Assembly (NCBI RefSeq): GCF_001650495.1
Contig: NZ_LWCS01000016.1
Location: forward strand, 1 to 64,000
Length of the DNA: 64,000 nucleotides
Direction of reading: 5' to 3'
From: Mycolicibacterium iranicum
Lineage (GTDB): Bacteria > Actinomycetota > Actinomycetes > Mycobacteriales > Mycobacteriaceae
Position 1 is the stretch's first letter; each line of letters starts with the position of its first letter. The position numbers and the translations under genes were made by a program. Shown here piece after piece: positions 28,306-36,617 of this stretch. Below the pieces are notes generated by a model. The model worked only from the letters and a program-made list of their open reading frames with translations. It did no database searches and was not told where the DNA came from.

Positions 28306-29106
28306 TTATGGGATGGGGCGGGTGACCGGGGTCGGCTCTGCGCGGGATTTGATGCGGATCGCGGTACGGTCCGACCGCAGGTAATCCCGGGAGAATTCGA
28401 CGGGTGCGCCGTTGTCGGCGTAGGACGTCCGCACGATGATCAGCAGCGGGCTCGCCGGCGCCAGCCCGAGGATCTCGCTCTGCTCCAGTGTCGCGGCCGC
28501 TGCCTCGATCCTTTCGTCGGCGGTACAGGGAGACAACCCGTAATCACGCATGACGGCATACAGAGAGCCGTGCAGATCCTTGGAGATCAGGCCGGGGAAC
28601 GGCTCGGCGGGCAGGTAGGCCTCTTCGAGGACGATCGGCTCTCCGTTGGCCGTGCGGACGCGCTGGATCTCGTGCACGTGGTCGGTCCTGCGAAGTCCCA
28701 GCGCCTTGCTCACGACGATATCGGGCCTACGGGTGGCTGCCCTGAGCACCATCGCCCCTGGCGCCACGTCGATCCTGCGCATCTGCTCGGTGAAGCCGGG
28801 TAGTGCCGCATGGTCGAGTTCGAAACGCGGCGCAGCGACAAAGCTTCCGCCGAAACGTCCACGCCGGCGGTCGATGAAACCCTTCGCTTCCACCGCGCTG
28901 AGCGCCTGCCGGAGTGTCATTCGACTCACTCCGAGCGACGTCGCGATCTCCATCTCGGGAGGCAACTTGTCACCGGGCACCAGTTCGCCCGAGACGACGA
29001 GATTCTCCAGCCAGTGCGCGATCCGCGCGTGGACAGGCTGGTCGGAGTGCCCGCCCAACTCTGGCTGCGGCGCCAGCGGCGGCTCGTCGAGGTTCAACAC
29101 GCGCAC
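28306..29106 (-). CDS. GntR-family transcriptional regulator, HutC subfamily
   Basis: 266 residues. The N-terminal winged helix (about 22-95) contains KLPPEMEIATSLGVSRMTLR and KGFIDRRRGRFGGSFV. The C-terminal UTRA effector domain (about 110-255) contains HEIQRVRTANGEPIVLEEAYLP and SYADNGAPVEFSRDYLRSD. HutC-type proteins bind small metabolites and usually repress nearby catabolic genes. The gene is directly upstream of, and in line with, the kinase/oxidoreductase genes and may autoregulate through the GTCTAGAC site or control only the downstream genes. Confidence 0.93.
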   Translation of the reverse strand: MRVLNLDEPPLAPQPELGGHSDQPVHARIAHWLENLVVSGELVPGDKLPPEMEIATSLGVSRMTLRQALSAVEAKGFIDRRRGRFGGSFVAAPRFELDHAALPGFTEQMRRIDVAPGAMVLRAATRRPDIVVSKALGLRRTDHVHEIQRVRTANGEPIVLEEAYLPAEPFPGLISKDLHGSLYAVMRDYGLSPCTADERIEAAAATLEQSEILGLAPASPLLIIVRTSYADNGAPVEFSRDYLRSDRTAIRIKSRAEPTPVTRPIP

Positions 29107-29157
29107 CCGGCAAGTGTAGGTCCGGCGCGGGTGCGCTTTGGCTGCAATCTGTTTCGT

Positions 29158-29523
29158 TCAGCCGTGCCGGGCGCCGATCCAGTGCAGCAGGTCGTGGACG
29201 ATTTCGTCCTCCAGCCGATAGGTCACCGAGCGGCCCGAGCGGGTGCTGGTGACCCAGCCCTGCTGGCGCAGAACACGGAGGGCCTGTGAGACCGCGTTCT
29301 CCGATCGCCCGAGCGCCGCGGCGAGATCGCTGACGCAGATCCCCGGTGCCCGGTGCAGGCTGAGCAGGATCTCCAGGCGATGCGGGTCCGACACCAGGTC
29401 GAATCGCTGGGCCCAGCCCGGCGTGTCCACCTCGGCCAGCGCCGACGACGCCCGATCGACGAGCTGTTGATCCTCCACAGTGGAGAATGTAGTCCCCGCA
29501 CCCGCTGCGCGGCTGACATCCAC
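29158..29523 (-). CDS. ArsR-family winged-helix regulator
   Basis: About 121 residues. The ArsR HTH is in VSDLAAALGRSENAVSQALR, followed by the wing TSTRSGRSVTYRL. A Cys lies just before it (GICVSDL) and a C-terminal helix contains DEIVHDLLHWIGARHG, which resembles the alpha-5 metal site of NmtR/CzrA-type sensors but lacks the complete DxH set. Metal sensing is therefore possible but not secure. GTG at 29523 is used; GTG at 29478 is an alternative. It lies 4 bp downstream of the methyltransferase gene and is probably co-transcribed with it. Confidence 0.85.
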   Translation of the reverse strand: MDVSRAAGAGTTFSTVEDQQLVDRASSALAEVDTPGWAQRFDLVSDPHRLEILLSLHRAPGICVSDLAAALGRSENAVSQALRVLRQQGWVTSTRSGRSVTYRLEDEIVHDLLHWIGARHG

Positions 29524-29527
29524 GCGG

Positions 29528-30364
29528 TCAGCGCTTCGTCGCGGTTACCGTCAGGTACTCCGCGTCATAGGCGGTGCGTCCGGGTTCGGTGGAACGGTTC
29601 CAATCGGTGAGAAAGTCGAGGAACGCCGCGTCCAGCTCGGCCACCCGGTCCGGCCGCTCGGCGTTGTAGCGGTATGCCGCGATGGTCGGCCCATAGTTCT
29701 GCTTCCAGTACTCGCGGAACTCGGCGGGCGTAGCGCAGTGGTTCATGAGCACGGTCTGGCGCGTCATCGCCAGATCCGTGATCCGATCGCCGAACAGCGT
29801 GGCGACATGCTCCTCGCTGCCCCACAGCGGGGCCGGGCTTGCGCCGGGAGGGGGCGGCGGCGCGTACGGCTTCATCGTCGCGAAGAGCCTGCCGATGAAG
29901 CCCTCCGGCGTCCAGTTGATGAGACCGATCGTGCCGCCGGGGCGGGCCACGCGCACCAATTCGTCTGCTGTCACCTGATGGTGTGGCGCGAACATTGCTC
30001 CGACACAGGACATTACGACGTCGAAACTGTCATCGGCGAAGGGCAGCGCCTCCGCATCGGCCTCCACCCATTCCAGTTCGACGCCGTGTGCGGCCGCGAT
30101 GCGACGGCCCGCCCCGAAGAGCTCCGGGGTGAGATCACTGGCCGTGACGACTGCGCCGGCCACCGCGGCGGGAATCGACGCGTTGCCGGAGCCGGCGGCG
30201 ACGTCGAGGACCCGATCGCCGGGTCTGATCGCACAGGCCCTGACGAGCTCGGGTCCCAGCGCGGGAATCAGCTCGGCCGCCACGGACGCGTAGTCTCCGG
30301 AAGCCCACAGCGCACGGTGCTTGGCTTTCAGCGCGCGATCGGCGTCGAGGTCAACAGTGGTCAT
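29528..30364 (-). CDS. Class I SAM-dependent methyltransferase
   Basis: 278 residues. Motif I VLDVAAGSGNASIPAA, an acidic residue after strand 2 (TASDLTPEL), ADAEALPFADDSFDVVMS and RPGGTIGLINWTPEG define a Methyltransf_11/25-type enzyme. ATG at 30364 has GGAG at good spacing. Two Pro-rich segments near residue 170 (PPPPPGASP) form a linker before the C-terminal helical part. The substrate is unknown. Its pairing with an ArsR-family regulator suggests that the gene is induced by a metal(loid) or another small molecule. Confidence 0.9.
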   Translation of the reverse strand: MTTVDLDADRALKAKHRALWASGDYASVAAELIPALGPELVRACAIRPGDRVLDVAAGSGNASIPAAVAGAVVTASDLTPELFGAGRRIAAAHGVELEWVEADAEALPFADDSFDVVMSCVGAMFAPHHQVTADELVRVARPGGTIGLINWTPEGFIGRLFATMKPYAPPPPPGASPAPLWGSEEHVATLFGDRITDLAMTRQTVLMNHCATPAEFREYWKQNYGPTIAAYRYNAERPDRVAELDAAFLDFLTDWNRSTEPGRTAYDAEYLTVTATKR

Positions 30365-30453
30365 GTCGGTGTTCTCCTTCGTGTGGTGGGTGTTCTTTGT
30401 CAGAGTGGTGGCCGAGGCTTCGGCACTCCTTCGGCAACGGTGAAATTGCCTGT

Positions 30454-30628
30454 TCAGCGCACTGGCGTCGGCGCGTCTTCTCCGTTGCCGATGACCACCC
30501 CGACGAGCGCGGCAACCACGTTGGGGTGTGACGCCCGGGGGCGTTGCGCCTGCGGGCAGAGTGACGCCGCCGACGCAGAGGGTCAGCGCGAGCAGTCCGA
30601 CGCGGCATGTGGACGGACAGGGGTTCAT
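30454..30628 (-). pseudogene. Candidate small secreted peptide gene with a one-base frameshift
   Basis: ATG at 30628 is preceded by CTGGAG. The first 28 codons encode a convincing signal peptide, MNPCPSTCRVGLLALTLCVG followed by GVTLPAGA. At a run of five G (30537-30541, C on the coding strand) the frame must shift by one base to continue as HPNVVAALVGVVIGNGEDAP and reach a stop at 30454. Removing one base gives a 57-residue exported peptide. Without the shift the frame runs on into the methyltransferase gene. It may be a real mutation, a sequencing error in a homopolymer, or chance. The rest of the 367-bp gap 30365-30731 holds nothing that I recognise. Confidence 0.4.
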
Positions 30629-30731
30629 CGCAGACTCCAGGTGATCGAGGGCCTGACACCCGGGTGGGTCGATGCGGCAACCGTCGCCCAGCACGCCGTC
30701 GAAGACCCGACGCGACTCTGCAGTCCGCTGC

Positions 30732-33572
30732 TCAGAAGCGGCGCAGCACCTCGCGGGCGTGGGCCACGGCCTCGACTCCGCTGACGGCAGGTACATCGAC
30801 ATCCGCGGATTGCAGCGGAGACTGTCGATCTGCGGCCACCAGCGCGCGGTGCAGGACCATCGCGTCGTCGGTCGCCCCGAGTCGCAGCAGAAAACGGGTG
30901 ATATAACGCAGATTGAGCCACTGCTGGCTCCAATCGCCCACCCTGTCCCAGTGGTCGAGGACGTCGATGAAATCCTTGGCAGCGGAGGAGGGTTCGCCGT
31001 GTACCCCACGCGTCGACGCGGCCTCCATCAGCGCGATACCGTGCCACCAGAAGTTCTGCACGGCCTCGGCGAGTGCCGCCGCTTCGTCGAAAAGCCTCAG
31101 CGCGGTGTCTGCATCGGACTTCTTCAGCACCAGACCGAGCGCGTAGCGCGCCATCGACCGTGCGGTGGGATTGTGCGTCGCCTCCGCCACCACAACTGCC
31201 TCTTCGGCGGCCGCTCGCCCCGCCTCCGGGGTCCGCAACGCGGCCTGACAGATCGCCACATAGAACAGCGTCCACACCAGGCGGATCGGATCGCCGTCGG
31301 CTCGGGCGCGTTCCCGTTCGGCTTCGTAGTGGGCCAGTGCGATCGCCGGATTCCCCTCGTAGAGTGCGACATCGGCGAGCACGTCACCGGGATAGGCCAC
31401 CCGACCGTTGCCGCGTCCGGGGAGACGCCCCTCGGCCAGCGTGGCCAGCTCCCTGGCACGCGTGTGGTCGCCGCGGTTCCAGGCTCCGCGGGCGGCGAAC
31501 CCGACAGCAGCGGGAAACAGCGGATGTCCGGAATCGGTCACCTCCAGGACGCGTTCGGCCCACCCGGACGTCTCGAAACCGATTCTCAGATGGACTATCT
31601 CGGACAGCGACGTCACCAGTTGCAGCGCCAAGTCCACCTCTCCTGCGGCCATCGCATATTCGAACGCCGCCCGGAGGTTGTCGTAGTCGGGAAGAATCCG
31701 GTCGACCCACGCCTGCTCCTCGGCGGTGTGCGCGCCGGCGGCGGCGAGCTGGGCCAGCCGGGTGAAATAGGCGGTGTGCCTGGCGCCGATCTCGTCGCTG
31801 ATCCCCAACTCGGACATGCGTTCCCGCCCGTGGGCGCGCAATGTCTCCAACACCACGTACCGGGTGGTGGCCGCGCCGCCACGCACCGTCACCATCGACT
31901 TGTCGACCAGTCCGGTGAGCAGCTCGAGCGTGTCGAACTCCGTCGCGCCGACACCGCCGCAGACACCGTATGCCGCCTCGAGATCGAATCCTCCGGCGAA
32001 CACCGACAACCGCATGAACAGCGCCTGCTCGGACGGCGTGAGGAGGCGGTAGGACCAGTCGATGGTCGCCGCGAGGCTCTGCTGGCGGGGCGCTGCGCCG
32101 CGGACCCCGCCGCGCAGCAGACGGAGGCTGTCGAGCCGCCGGGCCAGGTCGAGGCTGCCCATGACGCGGATTCGCGCGGCCGCCAACTCGATCGCCAGCG
32201 GCAGACCGTCGAGTTGCTTGCAGATCTGGGCGACCGCACCCACCGGTTCGCGCGACAGATCGAAGTCGGGCCTGCCCGCTCGGGCCCGGTCGGCGAACAA
32301 CGCGGTGGACTCGTCGGCGTTCAGCGGCGGCACCGAGAAGAGGCGTTCACCGTTGATGCCGAGCGCCTCTCGGCTGGTAGCCAGCACCGTCACCCGCGGA
32401 CATCGCGTGATGATGTGGTCGACCAGCGCGGCGGCGGAGTCGAGGAGGTGTTCGCAGTTGTCGACGATGAGCAACATCTCCCGCGTCCCGAGGTACTCGA
32501 TGATGGTTGCCTCGATGTCGAGACCTTGGCGCTGCTGCAGCCGCAGCGCAGCGGCGACCGCGTGCCCGATGGCGGCCCCGTCGTCGAGCGGCGCAAGCTC
32601 GATCAGGCATACACCGTTGCGGTACCGATCCCCCTCGGCGGCCGCGACCTCGAGTGCCAGCCGCGTTTTGCCGACACCGCCCACCCCCGTCAGCGTGAGC
32701 AACGGCCCGTCGGCCAGTGACGCGGCGACATGTTGCCTTTCCGCGTGCCGCCCGATGAAGGCGGTCGGCCTGCGTGGCAGCGACACCGCGGTGTTGCGGT
32801 TCAACGGCGGTGGAGTTGCCACGGCCATCTGCCCGGGGCCACGCTCACCGACCAGGATCTGTTGATGCGCGTCACGCAGCACGGGGCTGGGATCGACCCC
32901 CAGTTCGTCGACGAGTCGCTCCCGCATCTGCCGGAACAGCTCTAGCGCTTCGGCCTGCCTGCCTGCGCGGTAGTGCGCCAGCATGAGCTGGGCCGCGAGA
33001 CGCTCGTCGAGAAGATGCGCAGCCATCTCGGCCGTCATCTCCGCCACCAACCCCGCATGCCTGCCGGCCTCCAGCGCCCGGTCGTTGCGATCCAGGAACG
33101 CCGAGAATCTCTCGACTTCAAGGGAACTGCGGACTTCGTTGATCCACGGGGTGTCGAGCGTGCCGAAAGGCGCTGCGCGCCACAACCCCAATGCCCGGTC
33201 GAACACCGACGCTGCTTCGGCGGAATCGGTCGTGGCACGTGCGTCGGCGACCAGACGGCGGAAGCAGAACAGATCGACACTGCGTTCGTCCGCCGACAAC
33301 AGGTATCCACCGGGCTGGCGCAGAATCTGTACACCGTCAGTCTCAGCGAACAGACGGCGCAGCCGGGACATGTAGGCCGCAAGCGCGTTCCGCGCATTGT
33401 GCGGGGGCTCATCCGCCCACACCCGGTCGATGAGCTGGTCTGTGCCGACGGGGTGGTTGACGTCGACCAGCAGCGCCACGAGGACGCAGCGTTGCCGGAC
33501 ATGGCCGATCTCGAGGCGCCGGCCGGGTAGCCACGCCTCGACATCGCCGAGCAGCCGGAACTCCACCGCCAC
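30732..33572 (-). CDS. SARP/AfsR-type transcriptional regulator with NB-ARC and TPR domains
   Basis: About 946 residues. The N-terminal trans_reg_C DNA-binding domain (about 1-95) starts VEFRLLGDVEAWLPG. A bacterial transcriptional activator domain (about 96-245) has WRAAPFGTLDTPWINE and LFRQMRERLVDELGVDPSP. The NTPase domain has LTGVGGVGKTRLALEVA (P-loop) and MLLIVDNCEHLLD (Walker B). The C-terminal half is TPR-like helices. Such proteins act as ATP-controlled pathway activators. The GTG at 33572 is preferred over the TTG at 33578; GTG at 33566 is also possible. The target is unknown; leftward neighbours are the small peptide and methyltransferase genes. Confidence 0.92.
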   Translation of the reverse strand: MAVEFRLLGDVEAWLPGRRLEIGHVRQRCVLVALLVDVNHPVGTDQLIDRVWADEPPHNARNALAAYMSRLRRLFAETDGVQILRQPGGYLLSADERSVDLFCFRRLVADARATTDSAEAASVFDRALGLWRAAPFGTLDTPWINEVRSSLEVERFSAFLDRNDRALEAGRHAGLVAEMTAEMAAHLLDERLAAQLMLAHYRAGRQAEALELFRQMRERLVDELGVDPSPVLRDAHQQILVGERGPGQMAVATPPPLNRNTAVSLPRRPTAFIGRHAERQHVAASLADGPLLTLTGVGGVGKTRLALEVAAAEGDRYRNGVCLIELAPLDDGAAIGHAVAAALRLQQRQGLDIEATIIEYLGTREMLLIVDNCEHLLDSAAALVDHIITRCPRVTVLATSREALGINGERLFSVPPLNADESTALFADRARAGRPDFDLSREPVGAVAQICKQLDGLPLAIELAAARIRVMGSLDLARRLDSLRLLRGGVRGAAPRQQSLAATIDWSYRLLTPSEQALFMRLSVFAGGFDLEAAYGVCGGVGATEFDTLELLTGLVDKSMVTVRGGAATTRYVVLETLRAHGRERMSELGISDEIGARHTAYFTRLAQLAAAGAHTAEEQAWVDRILPDYDNLRAAFEYAMAAGEVDLALQLVTSLSEIVHLRIGFETSGWAERVLEVTDSGHPLFPAAVGFAARGAWNRGDHTRARELATLAEGRLPGRGNGRVAYPGDVLADVALYEGNPAIALAHYEAERERARADGDPIRLVWTLFYVAICQAALRTPEAGRAAAEEAVVVAEATHNPTARSMARYALGLVLKKSDADTALRLFDEAAALAEAVQNFWWHGIALMEAASTRGVHGEPSSAAKDFIDVLDHWDRVGDWSQQWLNLRYITRFLLRLGATDDAMVLHRALVAADRQSPLQSADVDVPAVSGVEAVAHAREVLRRF

Positions 33573-33728
33573 GCGCAATAGCTTTCACCAGGTGCGGCGT
33601 TCGTGTCAGGCGAATGGTCGGGGCTGCTCAGCAGAGGCGTCGCAAGTCTCCATGCGAGCCGTCGGAATCCGTGGTCTCGAATAACCGGCGGCGTTGCGAC
33701 GACAGCTCACTTGCCCGCGGGCAACGCA

Positions 33729-34457
33729 TCAATCCAGGAATCCGTGCAGCAGCGCCGCCGAGGCCCACACGTGGGCGGCCATGATCTGCGCGCCGGTGTC
33801 GGCGTCGCCGGCCAGGATCGCCGTCACGATTCCCTCGTGCTGCTCGTCGGAGTGGGCGATGTTGCGGGGTAACAGCGGTATGCAGTCGAGCAATTCGTTG
33901 AGCCGCATCCGGTTCTGCGCGATCAGAGGCACCAGCGACGGCACGCCCGCGGCCTCGGCGATCGCCAGATGCAGCCGCGAGTCCAACCGGCGGTAGTCCT
34001 CGGGCGCGGCATCTCGAACGTCGGAAAGCCTGCTCCACAACGCCTCTCGCTCGACCGCGGCCAGCGAGCGCCGGGCCGCCATCCGGGTCGCACCGACTTC
34101 GAGGATCTCGCGCAGCCGCAGCGCGTCGTCGATGTCGGCGCGGCGGAACTCGACATCACCGGTCCGCGGCGACGGCAACTCGTCAGCGAGGAAGGTGCCG
34201 CCGTAGCGGCCGCGGCGTGACACCAGATATCCGGCGTCGGCAAGAGACTTGATCGCCTCTCGCACGGTGTCCCGACTCACGCCGAGCCGTGTGGCCAGTT
34301 CGCGCTCGGGAGGCAGGGATTCGCCAGGGTGCAGCACACCGAGCCGGATCGTCTGCAGCAGACGCTCGACGGTGTCCTCGAACGCGTTGAGCGGCCGCAC
34401 CGGACGCAGCAGCGCATCGCTGGCTGTCAGTTCTTCCCTGTCGTCCGCCGCGGTCAT
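33729..34457 (-). CDS. GntR-family transcriptional regulator, FadR/FCD subfamily
   Basis: 242 residues. The winged helix has ESLPPERELATRLGVSRDTV and KSLADAGYLVSRRGRYGGTF. The C-terminal FCD domain (about 95-230) shows the metal/ligand-binding pattern with Asp and His residues in LDSRLHLAIAEAAG, SDEQHEGIVTAI and MAAHVWASAALL. It is the last gene of the glnA4 operon, 8 bp after the SDR gene, and is the natural candidate to control this pathway and the divergent permease. ATG at 34457. The gap 33573-33728 on its downstream side holds nothing recognised beyond the start region of the SARP gene. Confidence 0.93.
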   Translation of the reverse strand: MTAADDREELTASDALLRPVRPLNAFEDTVERLLQTIRLGVLHPGESLPPERELATRLGVSRDTVREAIKSLADAGYLVSRRGRYGGTFLADELPSPRTGDVEFRRADIDDALRLREILEVGATRMAARRSLAAVEREALWSRLSDVRDAAPEDYRRLDSRLHLAIAEAAGVPSLVPLIAQNRMRLNELLDCIPLLPRNIAHSDEQHEGIVTAILAGDADTGAQIMAAHVWASAALLHGFLD

Positions 34458-34465
34458 CGTGGGCC

Positions 34466-35239
34466 TTACAGTGGCGTCACGTAGGCACCGCTGATGCCGC
34501 CGTCGACGAGGAACGTCGACGCGGTGATGAACGATGCGTCGTCGCTGGCCAGAAAAGCCACGGACGCCGCCAGCTCCTCCGGTTCGGCGAAGCGGCCGAG
34601 CGGCACGTGCACGAGCCGCCTCGCGGCGCGTTCGGGTTCCTTGGCGAACAACTCCTGCAGCAACGGGGTGTTGACCGGTCCCGGGCACAGGGCGTTGACG
34701 CGGATTCCCTGCCGTGCGTACTGGACGCCGAGTTCCCGTGACATCGCCAACACACCACCTTTGGAGGCCGTGTAGGAGATCTGCGAGGTCGCCGAACCCA
34801 TCACCGCGACGAACGACGCGGTGTTGACGATCGATCCCTTCTGCGCGGGCACCATGTGGCGCAGCGCCGCCTTGCAGCAGAAGAAGACCGATTTCAGGTT
34901 GATGTCCAGCACCCGATCCCACGCGTCGACGCCGGTGACCTCGATCAGGTCGTCCTCCGGCGGACTGATGCCCGCGTTGTTGAAGGCGATGTCCACCGAC
35001 CCGTGCGTCTCGGCCGCGGTGTCGAAAAGGTGGTCCACCGCAACCTGGTCCGCGACGTCGACCTGTACGAACTGGACGTTCAGGTCGTTCGCGACACTCT
35101 TGCCGGTCGCGGGGTCGATGTCGCCGATGACAACGATCGCCCCTTCGGCCTGCATGCGCTTGGCCGTCGCCAGCCCGATGCCGCTGGCGCCTCCGGTGAT
35201 AACGGCAACCTTGTCCTTGAGTCGCTGGCTGAGATCCAT
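34466..35239 (-). CDS. Short-chain dehydrogenase/reductase of the glnA4 cluster
   Basis: 257 residues, classical SDR. It has the cofactor motif TGGASGIGLATAKRMQ, NNAG in IAFNNAGIS, the catalytic Ser in IVNTASFVAV, and YxxxK as SYTASKGG. Asp after strand 2 (VIGDID) points to NAD(H). ATG at 35239 has AGGAGG upstream, embedded in the end of the aldehyde dehydrogenase gene. It corresponds by position to the Rv2857c-type SDR. It may oxidise or reduce an intermediate of gamma-glutamyl amine breakdown, but its exact step is not known. Confidence 0.92.
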   Translation of the reverse strand: MDLSQRLKDKVAVITGGASGIGLATAKRMQAEGAIVVIGDIDPATGKSVANDLNVQFVQVDVADQVAVDHLFDTAAETHGSVDIAFNNAGISPPEDDLIEVTGVDAWDRVLDINLKSVFFCCKAALRHMVPAQKGSIVNTASFVAVMGSATSQISYTASKGGVLAMSRELGVQYARQGIRVNALCPGPVNTPLLQELFAKEPERAARRLVHVPLGRFAEPEELAASVAFLASDDASFITASTFLVDGGISGAYVTPL

Positions 35240-35243
35240 CTCG

Positions 35244-36617
35244 TTAGGCCTCCTGGGGGTCTTGAACTGAAAAGAACACGTTCTTGGTTTCGGTGAAGGA
35301 CAGCGGGGCATCAGGCCCGAGTTCGCGGCCGAGACCGGATTGCTTGAACCCGCCGAACGGCGTGTTGTAGCGCACCGACGAATGCGAATTGACCGACAGA
35401 TTGCCCGATTCCACGGCGCGCGATACCCGCAGTGCCCTCGACAAATTCTCGGTCCAGATCGACCCGGACAACCCGTACACGGTGTCGTTGGCCAGCGCGA
35501 TGGCATCGGCTTCGTCGTCGAACGGCAAGACCGTGACGACGGGTCCGAAGATCTCCTCCACCACCGTGCGGTCGTTGCGCGGCGGGGTGAGCACCGTCGG
35601 AGGAAACCAGAAACCCGGTCCTTCCGGGGCCGTGCCCTGAAACGCGATCGGCGCTCCCTCGGGCACATACGACGCCACCGACTCCCAGTGGCCCTTCGAC
35701 ACAAGCGGTCCCATCTCGGTGCTCTCGGCACCTGGATCGCCGACTACAACCCCTTTGACGGCGGGTTCGAACAACTCCATGAAACTGTCGAAGACGCTGC
35801 GCTGCACCAGGATACGGCTACGGGCACAACAGTCCTGCCCGGAGTTGTCGAACACTCCGTACGGTGCGGTCGCCGCGGCCCGCTCCAGGTCGCAGTCGTC
35901 GAACACGATGTTGGCGCTCTTGCCGCCGAGTTCGAGCGTGACGCGCTTGACCTGCGTGGCCGCCCCGGCCATCACGCGGGTGCCGACTTCGGTCGAGCCT
36001 GTGAACACGATCTTGCGCACGTCGGGATGGCTGACGAACCGCTCCCCCACCACCGACCCGCGCCCCGGCAACACCTGGAACAGATCGGCGGGAAGCCCGG
36101 CCTCCACGGCAAGCTCGCCGAGCCGCATCGTGGTCAACGGCGTCCATTCGGCGGGTTTGACGAGGACAGCGTTGCCTGCCGCGAGTGCGGGCGCGAACCC
36201 CCACGATGCAATGGTCATCGGAAAGTTCCACGGGGTGATGACTGCGACGACACCGAGCGGTTCGTTGAACGTGACGTTCAGGCCACCGGCGACGGGAATC
36301 TGCTTGCCGGACAAGCGCTCCGGGGAGGCGGAGTAGTACTGCAGCACGTCGCGGACGTGGCCGGCCTCCCACCGTGCGTTACCGATCGGGTGTCCGGAGT
36401 TGGCGACCTCCAACGCAGCCAGTTCCTCCACGTGCGCGTCGACGACCGCTGCGAATGCGCGCAATGCGGCGGCACGGTCCGCCGGCGGCTGCGCGGCCCA
36501 TTTCCGCTGCGCGACCTTCGCGCGAGCCACCGCATCGTCCACCCCGGCCTCGTCGGTCTGCTCGACGGTGCGCAGCAGTTCCTCGGTGGCGGGGTTGATC
36601 ACATCACTGACGGTCAT
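35244..36617 (-). CDS. aldC: Aldehyde dehydrogenase (PuuC/AldC-like) of the glnA4 cluster
   Basis: 457 residues. The catalytic Glu lies in VTLELGGKSANIVF and the catalytic Cys in NSGQDCCARSR. NAD-binding PWNFPMTIASWGFAPALAAG and FTGSTEVG are present. It should oxidise the gamma-glutamyl aldehyde made from a glutamylated amine or amino alcohol. ATG at 36617 overlaps the upstream hydrolase gene by 4 bp (ATGA). It is slightly shorter at the N-terminus than typical 480-500-residue family members. The symbol follows the M. tuberculosis position as I recall it. Confidence 0.92.
   Translation of the reverse strand: MTVSDVINPATEELLRTVEQTDEAGVDDAVARAKVAQRKWAAQPPADRAAALRAFAAVVDAHVEELAALEVANSGHPIGNARWEAGHVRDVLQYYSASPERLSGKQIPVAGGLNVTFNEPLGVVAVITPWNFPMTIASWGFAPALAAGNAVLVKPAEWTPLTTMRLGELAVEAGLPADLFQVLPGRGSVVGERFVSHPDVRKIVFTGSTEVGTRVMAGAATQVKRVTLELGGKSANIVFDDCDLERAAATAPYGVFDNSGQDCCARSRILVQRSVFDSFMELFEPAVKGVVVGDPGAESTEMGPLVSKGHWESVASYVPEGAPIAFQGTAPEGPGFWFPPTVLTPPRNDRTVVEEIFGPVVTVLPFDDEADAIALANDTVYGLSGSIWTENLSRALRVSRAVESGNLSVNSHSSVRYNTPFGGFKQSGLGRELGPDAPLSFTETKNVFFSVQDPQEA

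Noticed and set aside
30365..30731. Minus-strand frame at 30351-30680
   Set aside because: Arg/His-rich with no ribosome-binding site or signal; the frameshifted peptide reading in the same gap is more convincing.
30672..32720. 682-residue plus-strand frame
   Set aside because: Antisense to the NB-ARC and TPR regions of the SARP regulator; no motif.
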